64,000 nt of DNA from Candidatus Marithrix sp. Canyon 246 (GCF_001723685.1 NZ_MCBX01000003.1:62001-126000), one strand, 5' to 3'; shown: positions 35,626-45,471, numbered from the stretch's first letter. Notes: generated from the letters alone by a model not told the origin. A program made the numbers and translations.

Positions 35626-37797
35626 ATGTATTGTAATTTAGAAAAACAAATTATTGTAGTGTTGTTATCTAGTAGCATATTGCTAGCTTGCACTGCAAGA
35701 CCGCAACAACCACAACCACAAAAATCTAGAGTTAGTGCAGAAGAATTGGCGATGTTTGATGCAGCTGTAGTTACTAAAACTCCTAGAACTCAGCCACTAA
35801 TAGCAGAATTGCCTACTTCTCAGCCTCAATCTTTACTGGGCATCAATCAAAAAGGGCAATTACCGATAGTTACTACTATTACTGAGCATAATATCAATTT
35901 ACCAGATATAGATTTATCTGACGATGATCCAATTAATTTGGATTTTGATCAAGTTGCTTTGCGGCAAGTTCTACAAATTCTTAGTGACGCTTTGGGTATA
36001 GGTATAATTATTGATCCCAAAATTACTGAGAAGGTGACAATACGCACAGCTAAAGATAAACCTTTGACTAAAAAGGATTTATGGCCATTGTTACAAATGT
36101 TATTAAGGGATGCTGAGATTACAATGGAGAGGAAAGGTAATGTTTATTATGTCAAGAAAACCAAACCTGAACATTTACCAGATACAGTTGGTATGATTCC
36201 AGAAACATTAACTGCTACTTCGTTTGAAGAGGTAATGCAAGTTACTCCTTTACGTTATATTACAGCGGATGCAGTGAAAAATGTTATTGATCCATTATTG
36301 AAACCAAAGGGGCGTATAGTAGCATTACCCGGTTTAAATTTTATTGGGATTGTAACTACACCGGCAAGATTAAAGCGTATTAACAAGTTAATTAAGGTTA
36401 TAGATGCTGATCCTTTTTTACATCGTGGAATGCGTTTATTTCGTTTGTATAATTCTAAAGCGACTGAAGTTCAAGCGGAACTAGATAAAATTTTAAAAGC
36501 TATGTCAGGTAATACCAAATCAACTTATCAAGTTATTGCTTTAGAGCGTGTTAATGCTTTATTAGTAGTTGCTCCACCTCGTAGTGGTTTTAGTAAAGTA
36601 GCTTCATGGGTTCAGATTTTAGATGAAAGAACTCCAGATATAACTCAACAGTTATTTGTTTATAAAGTAAAAAACTTAGAAGCTAAAAAATTACAAACTA
36701 CTTTATCAGCGGCTTTTAAAATCACTGATAAAAAAGCCGCTGAAGAAAAAAGACAACGGGAATTACGTCAACAACAGAATCAAACTGCTATAACTAATCC
36801 ACCTTTAGCACCTCCGGGTTATGGTTTATTACCTGTGTCAGCAGAATTAGATATTACTATAGTTGCTGATGAAGCGACAAATAGCTTATTGATACGGGCA
36901 ACAGCTAAAGAATATAGACAATTATTAGAAACTATTGCTGTACTTGATCAAATACCGAAAGAAGTATTGATAAATGTAGTAATTGCAGAAGTTGGTTTAA
37001 GTGAAGTTAATAAGTTTGGTATTGATTGGAGTTATATGTTTGGTGGGAACGCTAGAGAAGGCAGCGGCGATACAGTTCAGCGTAGCTATATTGGCACTGA
37101 GTTTAAGGTAGGTTCAGCTTCAGGTTTAGTTCTTAATCATTTAGCAGGTAGCATAAATGCATTGTTAAATGTAATTTCAACACATAATCAGACTCGTATC
37201 TTATCGCGCCCTTCATTATTAGTACGTAATAATGAAGAAGCTTCAATTAATGTTGGTGCTAATGAGCCATATTTAGGCGATCTTACTACTGGGGCGGTTG
37301 GTGTTCAACCAACTCAAAGTGTCCAATATAAAGATGTAGGGATTACTGTCAAAGTCACACCTCGTATTAATGATGATGGTATTATTAATATGAAAATATA
37401 TCAAGAACTATCGCAACTAGGGGATCTGAGAACTGAAAAACAGTTACAATCTTTTATTCAACGTAAGATAGAAACACATGTAGTTGTACGTGATCGTAGC
37501 GCGATTATTATTGGTGGTTTAATTGAAACCATTAATAAAGATAATAAACAAAGTATTCCCGGTTTAAGAGATATACCAGTTATAGGTGATAAAGTTTTTT
37601 CTACAAGCGATTTAGATAATAAGCGTACCGAATTAGTATTAATCATTGTACCTCAAATAGTTGATCCAGCAGTAGATAATAGTCCAATTATACAAAATTT
37701 CAAACGACAAATGAAAAAAATAGCAAAATTATTAAACAACGAATATGTATTTGTTGGTGAAATAGCTGATCTACCACAACAGAGAAAAAATAATTAA
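35626..37797 (+). CDS. gspD: Type II secretion outer-membrane secretin GspD
   Basis: 723 residues with a lipobox ending C22 (LLAC). An N0 domain (~100-170: LDFDQVALRQVLQIL) and N1-N3-type domains follow, with a longer linker at ~385-410 rich in Gln. The secretin core is near 560-690: VGITVKVTPRI, then RSAIIIGGLI and PGLRDIPVIG. It forms the outer-membrane channel. Only gspF and gspD are here; other gsp genes must be elsewhere. Its stop overlaps the arsM start (TAATG). Confidence 0.92.
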   Translation: MYCNLEKQIIVVLLSSSILLACTARPQQPQPQKSRVSAEELAMFDAAVVTKTPRTQPLIAELPTSQPQSLLGINQKGQLPIVTTITEHNINLPDIDLSDDDPINLDFDQVALRQVLQILSDALGIGIIIDPKITEKVTIRTAKDKPLTKKDLWPLLQMLLRDAEITMERKGNVYYVKKTKPEHLPDTVGMIPETLTATSFEEVMQVTPLRYITADAVKNVIDPLLKPKGRIVALPGLNFIGIVTTPARLKRINKLIKVIDADPFLHRGMRLFRLYNSKATEVQAELDKILKAMSGNTKSTYQVIALERVNALLVVAPPRSGFSKVASWVQILDERTPDITQQLFVYKVKNLEAKKLQTTLSAAFKITDKKAAEEKRQRELRQQQNQTAITNPPLAPPGYGLLPVSAELDITIVADEATNSLLIRATAKEYRQLLETIAVLDQIPKEVLINVVIAEVGLSEVNKFGIDWSYMFGGNAREGSGDTVQRSYIGTEFKVGSASGLVLNHLAGSINALLNVISTHNQTRILSRPSLLVRNNEEASINVGANEPYLGDLTTGAVGVQPTQSVQYKDVGITVKVTPRINDDGIINMKIYQELSQLGDLRTEKQLQSFIQRKIETHVVVRDRSAIIIGGLIETINKDNKQSIPGLRDIPVIGDKVFSTSDLDNKRTELVLIIVPQIVDPAVDNSPIIQNFKRQMKKIAKLLNNEYVFVGEIADLPQQRKNN

Positions 37798-38831
37798 TGA
37801 ACACACATAAGCAAGTTGAAGAATATTACGGCAAAACATTACAAAGTTCACAAGATTTAAAAACTGATGCTTGTTGCACTGATAGCAATATACCTGCTTA
37901 TATAAAAACTGCTCTTGCTGATGTGCATGATGAAGTCATGGCGCGTTATTATGGTTGTGGCTTAGTCGCGCCAGAACAGTTAGATGCTATGCGTATTTTG
38001 GATTTAGGTTCAGGCTCTGGGCGAGATTGTTATGTTTTATCGCGCTTAGTTGGTGAAAATGGTTATGTTGTTGGTGTTGATATGACAACTGAGCAACTTG
38101 ATGTTGCTAATAAATATATTGATTACCACACAGAAAAATACGCTTATCAGAAAGCTAATATTGAATTTAAGCATGGTTATATTGAGCGTTTAGATGAATT
38201 AGGTTTAGCTGATAATAGTTTTGATATTATCATTTCAAATTGTGTTATTAATCTATCACCAGATAAAGAATCTGTACTACGTGAAGCTTATCGAGTCTTA
38301 AAACCCGGTGGTGAATTGTACTTTTCTGATGTTTATGCTGATAGGCGGGTGCCAGAAACTCTTACGAAAGATCCTGTATTATATGGAGAATGTTTAAGTG
38401 GTGCTTTATATTGGAATGATTTTATCAGATTAGCTAAAGCGGCGGGATTTAAAGATCCACGTTTAGTAGAAGATCGAACTTTGGCTATTAATAATCAATC
38501 TGTAGCTGATTTATTAGGAAATATTAATTTTTATTCTGCTACATATCGCCTGTTTAAATTGCCGAATTTAGAAACTGCTTGTGAAGATTATGGGCAAGCG
38601 GTAATTTATAAAGGTACGGTTCCACATAATGAACATGTATTTACATTAGATCAACACCATGTTATTGAAATTGGGAAAGTTTTTCCAGTTTGTGGGAATA
38701 CATATCAAATGTTACATGATAGCCGCTTTGCAGTTCATTTTGAATTTATTGGCAATTGGGATACACATTATGGCATTTTTGAAGATTGTGGAACTAGTGT
38801 TCCATTTAGCGGGGGTGGCGGATGTTGCTAA
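37797..38831 (+). CDS. arsM: Arsenite methyltransferase
   Basis: 344 residues. SAM motif DLGSGSGRD (69-77). Cysteines that bind As(III) in ArsM enzymes are matched by C26/C27, C149 (SNCVINL) and C199 (YGECLSGAL); ten residues at the end are GGGGCC-like. It methylates arsenite to volatile or less toxic species. It starts within the stop of gspD and overlaps the next gene, which is unrelated, so this operon looks assembled. arsR and arsP are not nearby. Confidence 0.88.
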   Translation: MNTHKQVEEYYGKTLQSSQDLKTDACCTDSNIPAYIKTALADVHDEVMARYYGCGLVAPEQLDAMRILDLGSGSGRDCYVLSRLVGENGYVVGVDMTTEQLDVANKYIDYHTEKYAYQKANIEFKHGYIERLDELGLADNSFDIIISNCVINLSPDKESVLREAYRVLKPGGELYFSDVYADRRVPETLTKDPVLYGECLSGALYWNDFIRLAKAAGFKDPRLVEDRTLAINNQSVADLLGNINFYSATYRLFKLPNLETACEDYGQAVIYKGTVPHNEHVFTLDQHHVIEIGKVFPVCGNTYQMLHDSRFAVHFEFIGNWDTHYGIFEDCGTSVPFSGGGGCC

Positions 38832-39277
38832 AAAGGCTTAATCGCTTAGAAGAACATTTGATTGCCTTACTGTTAGCGGCTATGACATTAATAACATTTT
38901 CTCAAGTTATAGCACGCTATTTTTTTAATAGCGGCGCAGTATGGGCATTGGAATTAACTACATATTTATTTGCTTGGTTAGTTTTATTTGGAATGTCTTA
39001 CGGTGTGCGCGTTAGAGGGCATATTGGAGTTGACGTTGTTACCAGATTATTATCCAATAAATGGCAAAGAATTTTTGCCATTGTAGCCGCTTTATTATGT
39101 ATCCTTTATTGTGTGCTGATATTTATCGGTGGATTAGAATACGTTTATAAATTTTATGAACTAGGTATAGGTGCCGAAGACTTACCGATTAAACAATGGA
39201 TTATTTATAGTATATTACCCATTGGATTTCTGTTACTGTTTTTTCGCTTTGTGGAAGTGATATTTAACAAGGAATAA
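38822..39277 (+). CDS. TRAP transporter small permease (DctQ)
   Basis: 151 residues with four hydrophobic helices. ALELTTYLFAWLVLFGMSYGVR and RGHIGVDVVTRLL are the DctQ motif. In TRAP systems it works with DctM and a periplasmic DctP; neither follows (the next gene is hicB at 39281). So the rest must lie elsewhere or is lost. Starts 10 bp inside arsM. Confidence 0.85.
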   Translation: MLLKRLNRLEEHLIALLLAAMTLITFSQVIARYFFNSGAVWALELTTYLFAWLVLFGMSYGVRVRGHIGVDVVTRLLSNKWQRIFAIVAALLCILYCVLIFIGGLEYVYKFYELGIGAEDLPIKQWIIYSILPIGFLLLFFRFVEVIFNKE

Positions 39278-39280
39278 AAA

Positions 39281-39493
39281 ATGAAATATCGTGTATTAGT
39301 TGAAGTAGATGAAGATGGCATGTTTGTGGTTCAAGTTCCTTCTTTGCCGGGGTGTTTATCACAAGGAGAAACCAGAAAAGAAGCATTAAAGAATATTGAA
39401 GAAGCCATTGCCGTTTATTTAGAAAGCTTACAAGCATATGATGAACCAATTCCGCCTTCAATTTATGAAGAATTGGTGGAGGTAGCAGCGTGA
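39281..39493 (+). CDS. hicB: HicB antitoxin
   Basis: 70 residues. The HicB/UPF0150 fold is seen: VEVDEDGMFVVQVPSLPGCLSQGET, then EALKNIEEAIAVYLESL. There is no C-terminal DNA-binding extension, so autoregulation may need other contacts. Aaggaataaa before the ATG is its ribosome site. It overlaps hicA by 4 bp with the antitoxin first. Confidence 0.9.
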   Translation: MKYRVLVEVDEDGMFVVQVPSLPGCLSQGETRKEALKNIEEAIAVYLESLQAYDEPIPPSIYEELVEVAA

Positions 39494-39717
39494 GCAGTTT
39501 GCCTTGTGTTTCTGGGCGTAAAGTTGTCTATGCGCTAAGTAAAATCGGTTACGAAAAAGATAGACAGAGGGGTAGTCATATAGTGTTAAGAGAAATAGAA
39601 TACCCTCATAGGCGACTTGTAGTTCCAGATCACAATGAAGTTGCTAAAGGAACACTTCGTGCCATAATAAGCCAAGCAGGGTTGACAGTTAAAGAATTTA
39701 TTGAGCTATTAAACTAA
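39490..39717 (+). CDS. hicA: HicA mRNA interferase toxin
   Basis: 75 residues from a GTG inside the hicB stop. Catalytic H30 in RQRGSHIVL is present; GRKVVYALSKIGYE and VPDHNEVAKGTLRAII are typical. It cleaves mRNA when not bound by HicB. A strong hairpin (39740-39780) follows. Confidence 0.9.
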   Translation: MSSLPCVSGRKVVYALSKIGYEKDRQRGSHIVLREIEYPHRRLVVPDHNEVAKGTLRAIISQAGLTVKEFIELLN

Positions 39718-39739
39718 GGAATGTTCCTAGAACGACAAT

Positions 39740-39780
39740 AAATCCCCCCCTTTGAAAAAAAGGGGGTTAGGGGGGGATTT
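39740..39780. terminator. G/C-rich hairpin between hicA and psiE
   Basis: Perfect 11-bp outer arms (aaatccccccc / gggggggattt) enclose a second pairing (ccttt / aaagg). It sits between convergent hicA and psiE stops and can terminate both. Arms of this kind are known repeats in filamentous bacteria. Confidence 0.75.
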
Positions 39781-39783
39781 AAT

Positions 39784-40203
39784 TCAACAATCCCCATCTT
39801 CATTTTCCCGACTAAATTTCATATTACCAAACCGTAACACTAATTCTGCTAATGTAAGAATGAAAATAGCAATGGTCAGCGTTATAATTGATTCATTTGG
39901 CAATGTTTTTATATCAATTGCAAGCAGTCTAGTTAAAGCTGTAATTGCTATATAGATTAAGAATCTTACTGGTAAGCGGTGAGTCTTAAAATAAATGCCG
40001 ATCATCGCACCTAATTCTAGGTAGATGAATAATAGTAGAATATCATCTAACCCAGCATGTGATTGGTGCATTATACCTATATAAGCATGAACTGCTGACC
40101 AAACTACAGTTCCTCCAACCACAAATAATCCAACGGTGTGAAATAGTTCGACTAATACATCGCCTGCTTTTTCTATGTAATTAAATGATTTAGTATTTCT
40201 CAT
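39784..40203 (-). CDS. PsiE-family membrane protein
   Basis: 139 residues with four hydrophobic segments (~20-40, ~50-72, ~78-95, ~107-125). LVELFHTVGLFVV, then LEMG-like LELGAMIGIYFKTHRLPVRF and ALTRLLAID are the phosphate-starvation-inducible PsiE family. Function is not known. It follows cydX by the palindrome at 40212; it may be read with the cyd operon if the palindrome does not terminate. Confidence 0.8.
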   Translation of the reverse strand: MRNTKSFNYIEKAGDVLVELFHTVGLFVVGGTVVWSAVHAYIGIMHQSHAGLDDILLLFIYLELGAMIGIYFKTHRLPVRFLIYIAITALTRLLAIDIKTLPNESIITLTIAIFILTLAELVLRFGNMKFSRENEDGDC

Positions 40204-40211
40204 ATATAATA

Positions 40212-40244
40212 AAACCTGACAGGTTTTAAAAACCTGTCAGGTTT
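40212..40244. repeat. Dispersed palindrome, copy 4
   Basis: Arms aaacctgacaggttt and aaacctgtcaggttt around a two-to-three-base centre. Between the cydX stop (40249) and the psiE start (40203). Confidence 0.9.
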
Positions 40245-40248
40245 CTAA

Positions 40249-40356
40249 TTAATCAGAATTTGCTTCCAAATTCTCTTCAGCTTCTAACCATAATAGATTA
40301 ATGATACCTATTGAACTGGCTAATAATACTCCTAATATCCAAGCAAAATACCACAT
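40249..40356 (-). CDS. cydX: Cytochrome bd small subunit CydX
   Basis: 35 residues: MWYFAWILGVLLASSIGIIN, then LLWLEAEENLEANSD. The first 25 match CydX exactly in pattern (one TM helix starting MWYFAW). It stabilises heme d and the bd oxidase. It lies 15 bp after cydB on the same strand. Too short for most gene finders. Confidence 0.95.
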   Translation of the reverse strand: MWYFAWILGVLLASSIGIINLLWLEAEENLEANSD

Positions 40357-40371
40357 AATTATTATTTCCTC

Positions 40372-41514
40372 TTAGTATGATGTGTGTTCAGTATCACGAA
40401 TATGTTGTACTGTAATTTTACCACGTAATACACTATATACCCAACTAGTATAAAATATTATTAGAGGGATAAATATTACGCTAGCCCAAAATATAATTGT
40501 CAAAGTCAGATAGCTAGAAGCAGAATCCCAAACAATCAAGCTATGATTAGGATTAGTGCTGGATGGCATTACAAATGGAAACATCGCCATGCCGGCTGTC
40601 ATAATCACACCAACTATGCTCATACTACTTGCAATAAATGCTAATACTGGTGCATTTAACGCTGACCAAAATATAGCTATAATAGCACCTAAAAATGCTA
40701 ATGCTGGAAATAACATTGACCAAGAATATGTTTCATAATTACTCATCCATGCTCCGGGAGCAATTTCAACAGTTTTTGCTAAAGGATTTGATAAAGCATC
40801 AAGTGCTGGCATTGAAATAACTTTAAAACCATCAATACCATAAGCGATCCATACACCAGCTATAGCAAAGCTAACTATAAATATTAGACCAAATAGTTTG
40901 ACTGCTTTTTTACAACGATCATAAATAACATCGGTAGTACGTATTTGCAAATAAACAGCACCATGCATGATTAACATGGTCAGACTAACAATACCTGCTA
41001 ATAAGGCAAATGGATTTAATAATCCCCAAAAACTACCGGTATAAAAGGAACGTAACTCATCATCAAAATGGAATGGCACCCCTTGTAATAAATTACCAAA
41101 GGCAATCCCAAATATCAATGGAGGTACGAAACCGCCTATAAACAAGCCCCAATCCCATGTTGATCTCCAACGGGGATCCTTTAATTTACTACGATAATCA
41201 AAACCAACTGGACGGAAAAATAAAGCAAATAATGTTAATAACAATGCTATATAAAAGCCGGAAAATGAGACCGCATAAACAATAGGCCATGCAGCAAAGA
41301 TGGCTCCAGCCGCGGTAACAAACCAGACTTGATTACCTTCCCAAGTCGCGCCGATAGAATTAATAATCACACGACGTTCCTCATCAGTTTTTCCTAGAAA
41401 GGGTAATAAAGCGCCGACACCCATATCAAAACCATCCATAAGTGCAAAGCTAATTAGCAATACACCTACAAGTAGCCATGTAATAAGTTTTAAAGTGTCA
41501 TAATCAAATATCAT
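40372..41514 (-). CDS. cydB: Cytochrome bd ubiquinol oxidase subunit II
   Basis: 380 residues with ~8-9 helices. [18 protein letters not shown] and [20 protein letters not shown] are CydB signatures. It pairs with CydA to make the high-affinity, NO- and sulfide-tolerant terminal oxidase. Overlaps cydA by 4 bp. Confidence 0.96.
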   Translation of the reverse strand: MIFDYDTLKLITWLLVGVLLISFALMDGFDMGVGALLPFLGKTDEERRVIINSIGATWEGNQVWFVTAAGAIFAAWPIVYAVSFSGFYIALLLTLFALFFRPVGFDYRSKLKDPRWRSTWDWGLFIGGFVPPLIFGIAFGNLLQGVPFHFDDELRSFYTGSFWGLLNPFALLAGIVSLTMLIMHGAVYLQIRTTDVIYDRCKKAVKLFGLIFIVSFAIAGVWIAYGIDGFKVISMPALDALSNPLAKTVEIAPGAWMSNYETYSWSMLFPALAFLGAIIAIFWSALNAPVLAFIASSMSIVGVIMTAGMAMFPFVMPSSTNPNHSLIVWDSASSYLTLTIIFWASVIFIPLIIFYTSWVYSVLRGKITVQHIRDTEHTSY

Positions 41515-43085
41515 TTACTTGCTCCATTTTCAAAATGATAGCGTCCAGTATGTAAGCTACTTGGACCAAGTCGAGCATATTTAAACATCAAATACATTTC
41601 AACTACTAATAACAAGGTATAAAAAGCAATAAAACCACCTATACTAAAATATAATTCGCCAACAGTTCGCGTTGAAACACTTAAATGTGTAGGTAATATT
41701 CCACCAATAGTCCAAGGTTGTCTGCCAACTTCTGCGACAATCCAACCCATTTCACAGGCTATCCAAGGTAAAGGTATGGCAAATAATGCACTCCATAATA
41801 ACCAACGTTGATTAACAATTGTACGTTTAGCTGTAAAGTAGAAAGCTAATAAGAACAATAATAACATTAAGAAGCCTGATGCCACCATAACGCGAAATGC
41901 CCAAAATAGAGGTGCAACTGGTGGAATAGTATCAAGTGCAGCTTTCTTAATTTGCTCTTCAGTTGCGTCAACTACATTTACGGTATATTTTTTCAATAAT
42001 AAACCATAACCTAACTCATGCTTATATTTTTCAAACTTAGCTTTAGTTTCTTCACGCACTTTGCCTTCTTGTTTAAGCTCTTTACGTAGCTGTTTAAATA
42101 AACCATAAGCAATCATACCTTGACGAATACGCCCCTCGTTAATTTTAATTAAGTCTTTAATTCCTGTCACTTCATGACTAATAGAACGAGTTGCAATAAT
42201 ACCCATTACATATGGTATTTTAAGAGCGTAATCAGTATGTTGTGTTTCTTGATTGGGGAATCCAAAAGCAGTAAATGCAGCAGGTGCTTCTTCTGTATGC
42301 CATTCAGCTTCTATAGCAGCTAATTTTACTTTTTGAACTTCACCAGCGTTATAACCACTTTCGTCGCCTAAGATAATCACTGAAAGTATAGAAGCTAAAC
42401 CAAAACCAGAAGCTACTGCAAAGGAGCGGGTAGCAAAGGCTAAATCGCGTTTTTTCAGCATATAATAAGCACTGATACCTAACACAAAAATAGAAGCAGT
42501 AACATATCCAGCAGCTACAGTATGAACAAATTTAACTTGAGCGACAGGGTTAAAAATAACCTGAGCAAAGCTAGTTAATTCCATACGCATGGTTTCATAG
42601 TTAAATTCAGCACCAACTGGATTTTGCATCCAACCGTTTGCAATCAAAATCCATAATGCAGACATATTAGAAGCAAAGGCAATTAACCATGTCACCATTA
42701 AATGTTTACGCTTACTTAAACGATCCCAACCGAAGAAAAACAGACCGATCATAGTCGATTCTAAAAAGAAAGCCATCATGCCTTCAATGGCTAAAGGTGC
42801 GCCAAAAATATCACCTACATAATGGGAATAATAAGCCCAATTGGTTCCAAACTGGAATTCCAGTGTCAAACCAGTAGTTACACCAAGTGCGAAGTTAATT
42901 GCGAACAATTTACCCCAAAACATTGTCATATCTCTATAAATCTGTTTATTAGTCATTACATAAACAGATTCCATAATCGCCATTAAGAATGACAACCCTA
43001 AAGTTAGGGGTACAAATAAGAAGTGATACATTGCCGTAATGGCAAATTGAAGACGTGACAAGTCAACCACGCTTTCATCAATCAT
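41511..43085 (-). CDS. cydA: Cytochrome bd ubiquinol oxidase subunit I
   Basis: 524 residues. Heme ligands are in place: H21 ([14 protein letters not shown]. coli H19), H188 ([11 protein letters not shown]186) and M400 (FWAFRVMV, M393). The Q-loop is of the long type (~250-385). [11 protein letters not shown] and the GRQPW segment are also conserved. It is the quinol-oxidising, oxygen-reducing subunit. The start overlaps the cydP stop. Confidence 0.97.
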   Translation of the reverse strand: MIDESVVDLSRLQFAITAMYHFLFVPLTLGLSFLMAIMESVYVMTNKQIYRDMTMFWGKLFAINFALGVTTGLTLEFQFGTNWAYYSHYVGDIFGAPLAIEGMMAFFLESTMIGLFFFGWDRLSKRKHLMVTWLIAFASNMSALWILIANGWMQNPVGAEFNYETMRMELTSFAQVIFNPVAQVKFVHTVAAGYVTASIFVLGISAYYMLKKRDLAFATRSFAVASGFGLASILSVIILGDESGYNAGEVQKVKLAAIEAEWHTEEAPAAFTAFGFPNQETQHTDYALKIPYVMGIIATRSISHEVTGIKDLIKINEGRIRQGMIAYGLFKQLRKELKQEGKVREETKAKFEKYKHELGYGLLLKKYTVNVVDATEEQIKKAALDTIPPVAPLFWAFRVMVASGFLMLLLFLLAFYFTAKRTIVNQRWLLWSALFAIPLPWIACEMGWIVAEVGRQPWTIGGILPTHLSVSTRTVGELYFSIGGFIAFYTLLLVVEMYLMFKYARLGPSSLHTGRYHFENGASK

Positions 43086-43246
43086 AAATTTTCTCCTAAT
43101 AAAACTTTATCAATATCAGGTGCTTGCCATGATATGGCAACTGGATTATTAAAAAAAGTTATTTTTAAAAAATAAAGAATTAATACTTTAATTGCTAACA
43201 CTATTATTAATTCACGTATTAATGGTCTTTGAAAAAACTTATACAT
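43082..43246 (-). CDS. cydP: Small cytochrome oxidase protein CydP
   Basis: 54 residues: [20 protein letters not shown], then one TM helix and a tail ([20 protein letters not shown]). The RPLIREL start fits the putative small subunit CydP found before cydA. RBS aggaaac precedes ATG. Stop TGA overlaps the cydA ATG. It is the first gene after the sigma-54 promoter. Confidence 0.85.
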   Translation of the reverse strand: MYKFFQRPLIRELIIVLAIKVLILYFLKITFFNNPVAISWQAPDIDKVLLGENL

Positions 43247-43281
43247 ATTGTTTCCTATATTAGACGCAAATAATATATATT

Positions 43282-43298
43282 GACAATATTTATGCCAG
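43282..43298 (-). promoter_or_regulatory. Sigma-54 (-24/-12) promoter of cydPABX
   Basis: The minus strand reads CTGGCATAAATATTGTC: TGGCAT at -24, five bases, TTGTC at -12. The consensus is TGGCAC-N5-TTGCA, so it has two deviations. Start of transcription would be ~43271, 25 bases before cydP. The divergent neighbour is a sigma-54 activator, which supports the call. Confidence 0.7.
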
Positions 43299-43387
43299 CT
43301 AGTGAAATAGCTGTGATTAACATAGGTTTTTAATCAAGTTCTTACTTCAAAACCACAAAATATCATTGTGTAATTAATTTGTAATAT

Positions 43388-43401
43388 TGTCAGTTATGAC
43401 A
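43388..43401. promoter_or_regulatory. Operator-like inverted repeat 1
   Basis: TGTCA-GTTA-TGACA. It shares half-sites with the palindrome at 43403-43431, 22 bp centre to centre, i.e. two helical turns. Likely a binding site of the sigma-54 regulator. Confidence 0.65.
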
Positions 43402-43402
43402 T

Positions 43403-43431
43403 ATAATATTGTCATTAAATGACAATATTAT
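43403..43431. promoter_or_regulatory. 29-bp perfect palindrome, operator-like site 2
   Basis: Arms of 14 bp (ataatattgtcatt / aatgacaatattat) around a single A at 43417, core TGTCATTAAATGACA. Located 119-147 bp upstream of the -12 element of cydP, the usual distance of an enhancer for sigma-54 activators, and just ahead of the regulator's ribosome site (43432), so it may also repress the regulator. Confidence 0.75.
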
Positions 43432-43444
43432 CAGGAGTTATGTC

Positions 43445-44758
43445 GTGTTACCTATTATTTCTGGGGAAGTTCTGACACTATTGCAGTATTTTTCAGAACC
43501 AGCCACTTTACTCAGCACCAATTATCAAATTTTAGCAGCCAATGATGCTTATAAGCGTTTATATGGTAAGGATATTTTATTAAAACATAGTCATTGCTAT
43601 GAAGTTTCCCATCAATATGATAAACCTTGTGATCTATCTGGAGAAACTTGCCCATTAAAAGAAACATTAAGATCTAAAAAACCACAACATGTTTTACATT
43701 TACACCACACTCCACATGGAGAAACTCATGTAGAAGTAGAAACCTTACCTATATACAATGATGATAATGATATTATTTATTTACTTGAAATCATGCGTTG
43801 CACTAAAGTTGCTACGCCTAATGCTAAAACTAAAGGTTTATTGGGCAATAGCGCAGCTTTTAGGAAAATATTAGATTTAATTACAAGAGTGGCTGCTAGT
43901 AATGCTACGGTTTTATTATTAGGTGAATCTGGTACAGGTAAGGAAGTAGTTGCTCAAGCTATACACGGTACAAGTGCTAGAGCGCAAGAAGCATTTATAC
44001 CTGTTGAATGTTCAGGTTTATCTGAAAATTTATTTGAAAGTGAATTATTTGGACATCAAAAAGGCGCATTTACTGGAGCATATAATAATAAGCAAGGTTT
44101 AGTTGAAGCAGCAAAAGGTGGAACTTTATTTCTGGATGAAATTGGAGATATTCCTTTAAGCCTTCAAGTGAAATTATTGCGTTTATTAGAAACAGGTATT
44201 TATCGGCGCGTTGGTAGCATAGAACCACAAGAAGCAAATTTTAGAGTAATTTGTGCTACACATCGTGACTTAAAACAAATGGTTGAGCAAGGGAAATTTC
44301 GTCAAGATTTGTATTATCGCATTAGTACTTTCCCTATCAAGTTACCTCCATTACGTGAACGACGTGAAGATTTACCTTTATTAATTGAAAACCAATTACA
44401 AATTATAGCTCCTAAACGTAAATTATCCTTACATAACAAAACATTATCAATATTATTACACTATGAATTTCCGGGTAATATTAGGGAATTACGCAACATT
44501 TTAGAACGCGCTAGTTTATTAACAGATCAAAATATAATTTTGCCTGAATATTTACCTGAAGAATGTAGCAAACTTACAAAAAAACTTGAAAATTCACCAG
44601 TTTCCGCAGCTATAAAGCCACTACAAAGTGTAGAACAAGAATATTTACAATGGGCAGTAAAATCTTTTGATGGTGATAAAGCAGAATTAGCTCAAAAGTT
44701 GGGCATTAGTGAACGAACTTTATATCGTAAATTGCAGAAACTTAATTGTAACATTTAA
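43445..44758 (+). CDS. Sigma-54 activator with Cys-containing PAS domain
   Basis: 437 residues from GTG 43445 with AGGAG seven bases before; an upstream TTG (43409) would lie inside the operator. The N-terminal PAS-like domain (~15-125) has C51-YEVSH, C62 and C69 ([11 protein letters not shown]), a motif that could hold metal or Fe-S or be redox-active. AAA+ domain: Walker A GESGTGKE (160-167), GAFTGA (207-212). C-terminal Fis-type HTH (~412-437, [12 protein letters not shown]). No receiver domain, so it senses directly. It diverges from cydPABX and probably activates it. Confidence 0.88.
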   Translation: MLPIISGEVLTLLQYFSEPATLLSTNYQILAANDAYKRLYGKDILLKHSHCYEVSHQYDKPCDLSGETCPLKETLRSKKPQHVLHLHHTPHGETHVEVETLPIYNDDNDIIYLLEIMRCTKVATPNAKTKGLLGNSAAFRKILDLITRVAASNATVLLLGESGTGKEVVAQAIHGTSARAQEAFIPVECSGLSENLFESELFGHQKGAFTGAYNNKQGLVEAAKGGTLFLDEIGDIPLSLQVKLLRLLETGIYRRVGSIEPQEANFRVICATHRDLKQMVEQGKFRQDLYYRISTFPIKLPPLRERREDLPLLIENQLQIIAPKRKLSLHNKTLSILLHYEFPGNIRELRNILERASLLTDQNIILPEYLPEECSKLTKKLENSPVSAAIKPLQSVEQEYLQWAVKSFDGDKAELAQKLGISERTLYRKLQKLNCNI

Positions 44759-44804
44759 TGATATTAAGGAACGTGCTTGAAATAACTTAGTCAACTTTTT
44801 AGAC

Positions 44805-44819
44805 AAACCTGTCAGGTTT
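44805..44819 (+). repeat. Half of the dispersed palindrome (copy 5)
   Basis: Only the right arm (aaacctgtcaggttt) is present, 47 bp after the stop of the sigma-54 regulator, at the border of the adhesin remnant. No pairing arm seen upstream. Confidence 0.8.
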
Positions 44820-44834
44820 AATTGCACACATTAG

Positions 44835-45270
44835 TGGAAAATCCAGATGGTATGACAATTAATATCAACTCAGGGCTAGTTGGACACCGCCTGAATCAGC
44901 GGCAGGTAATAACTACTCTGTTCAAGTTAAGATTACAGATGGTATTTTATTTTCAGAGATAACTTTTTCAGTTAGTGTCGCAAGTATCACACCATTACAA
45001 ACAAACACTGAAGGCAATACAGTAGCAGTAACAGAAGAAGATAGTAATCTTAAAGGTCTCTCTATTAATATAATTGATACTGGCTTGAATAGCTCAGAGA
45101 TTATATTAAATAAATTGTCAGGTAGTTCCACTTCCACTATATCTAACGATAATTTGCAAGACCGTTCTATGCTTACTATTCCTGACTATATTTCACGTAT
45201 TAGCGATTTTTTTATAGTTAAAGATCCTGTAGATGGAAAACTGAAAGTAAAACTTCCACTTTCTCTTTAA
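44835..45270 (+). pseudogene. Remnant of a cadherin/Ig-repeat surface protein
   Basis: From 44881 a 129-codon frame begins WTPPESAAGNNYSVQVKITDG, the end of a cadherin-like/putative-Ig domain, and continues with SITPLQTNTEGNTVAVTEED and beta-strand-rich sequence to a TAA at 45270. The preceding part (MTININSGLV) is in another frame, a 1-2 base loss before SWTPP. No start. It is a piece of a long repetitive secreted adhesin. Confidence 0.6.
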
Positions 45271-45471
45271 ATGCATATATTTTAGAAGAGCGTGAAGGAT
45301 ACAGAATATTGAAAGCAGGTATCAATGGAGAAGGAAAGACTGTAATACACAGACCATATCAAAGGTAATAATATAACAAGCCATACAGAGATTGCATTAC
45401 ATATAAAAACCACCTCTAACTCAAAGCCTCTTATTATTTCAATAATAGGAAATGCTACATATGATCCAAAT

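Noticed and set aside
38822-39277. Complete TRAP transporter
   Set aside because: Only the small permease is present; the next gene is hicB, and no DctM or DctP frame follows.
43445-44758. Calling the sigma-54 regulator NorR
   Set aside because: Its N-terminal domain is PAS-like with a Cys motif rather than the GAF domain of NorR, and its target appears to be cyd genes.
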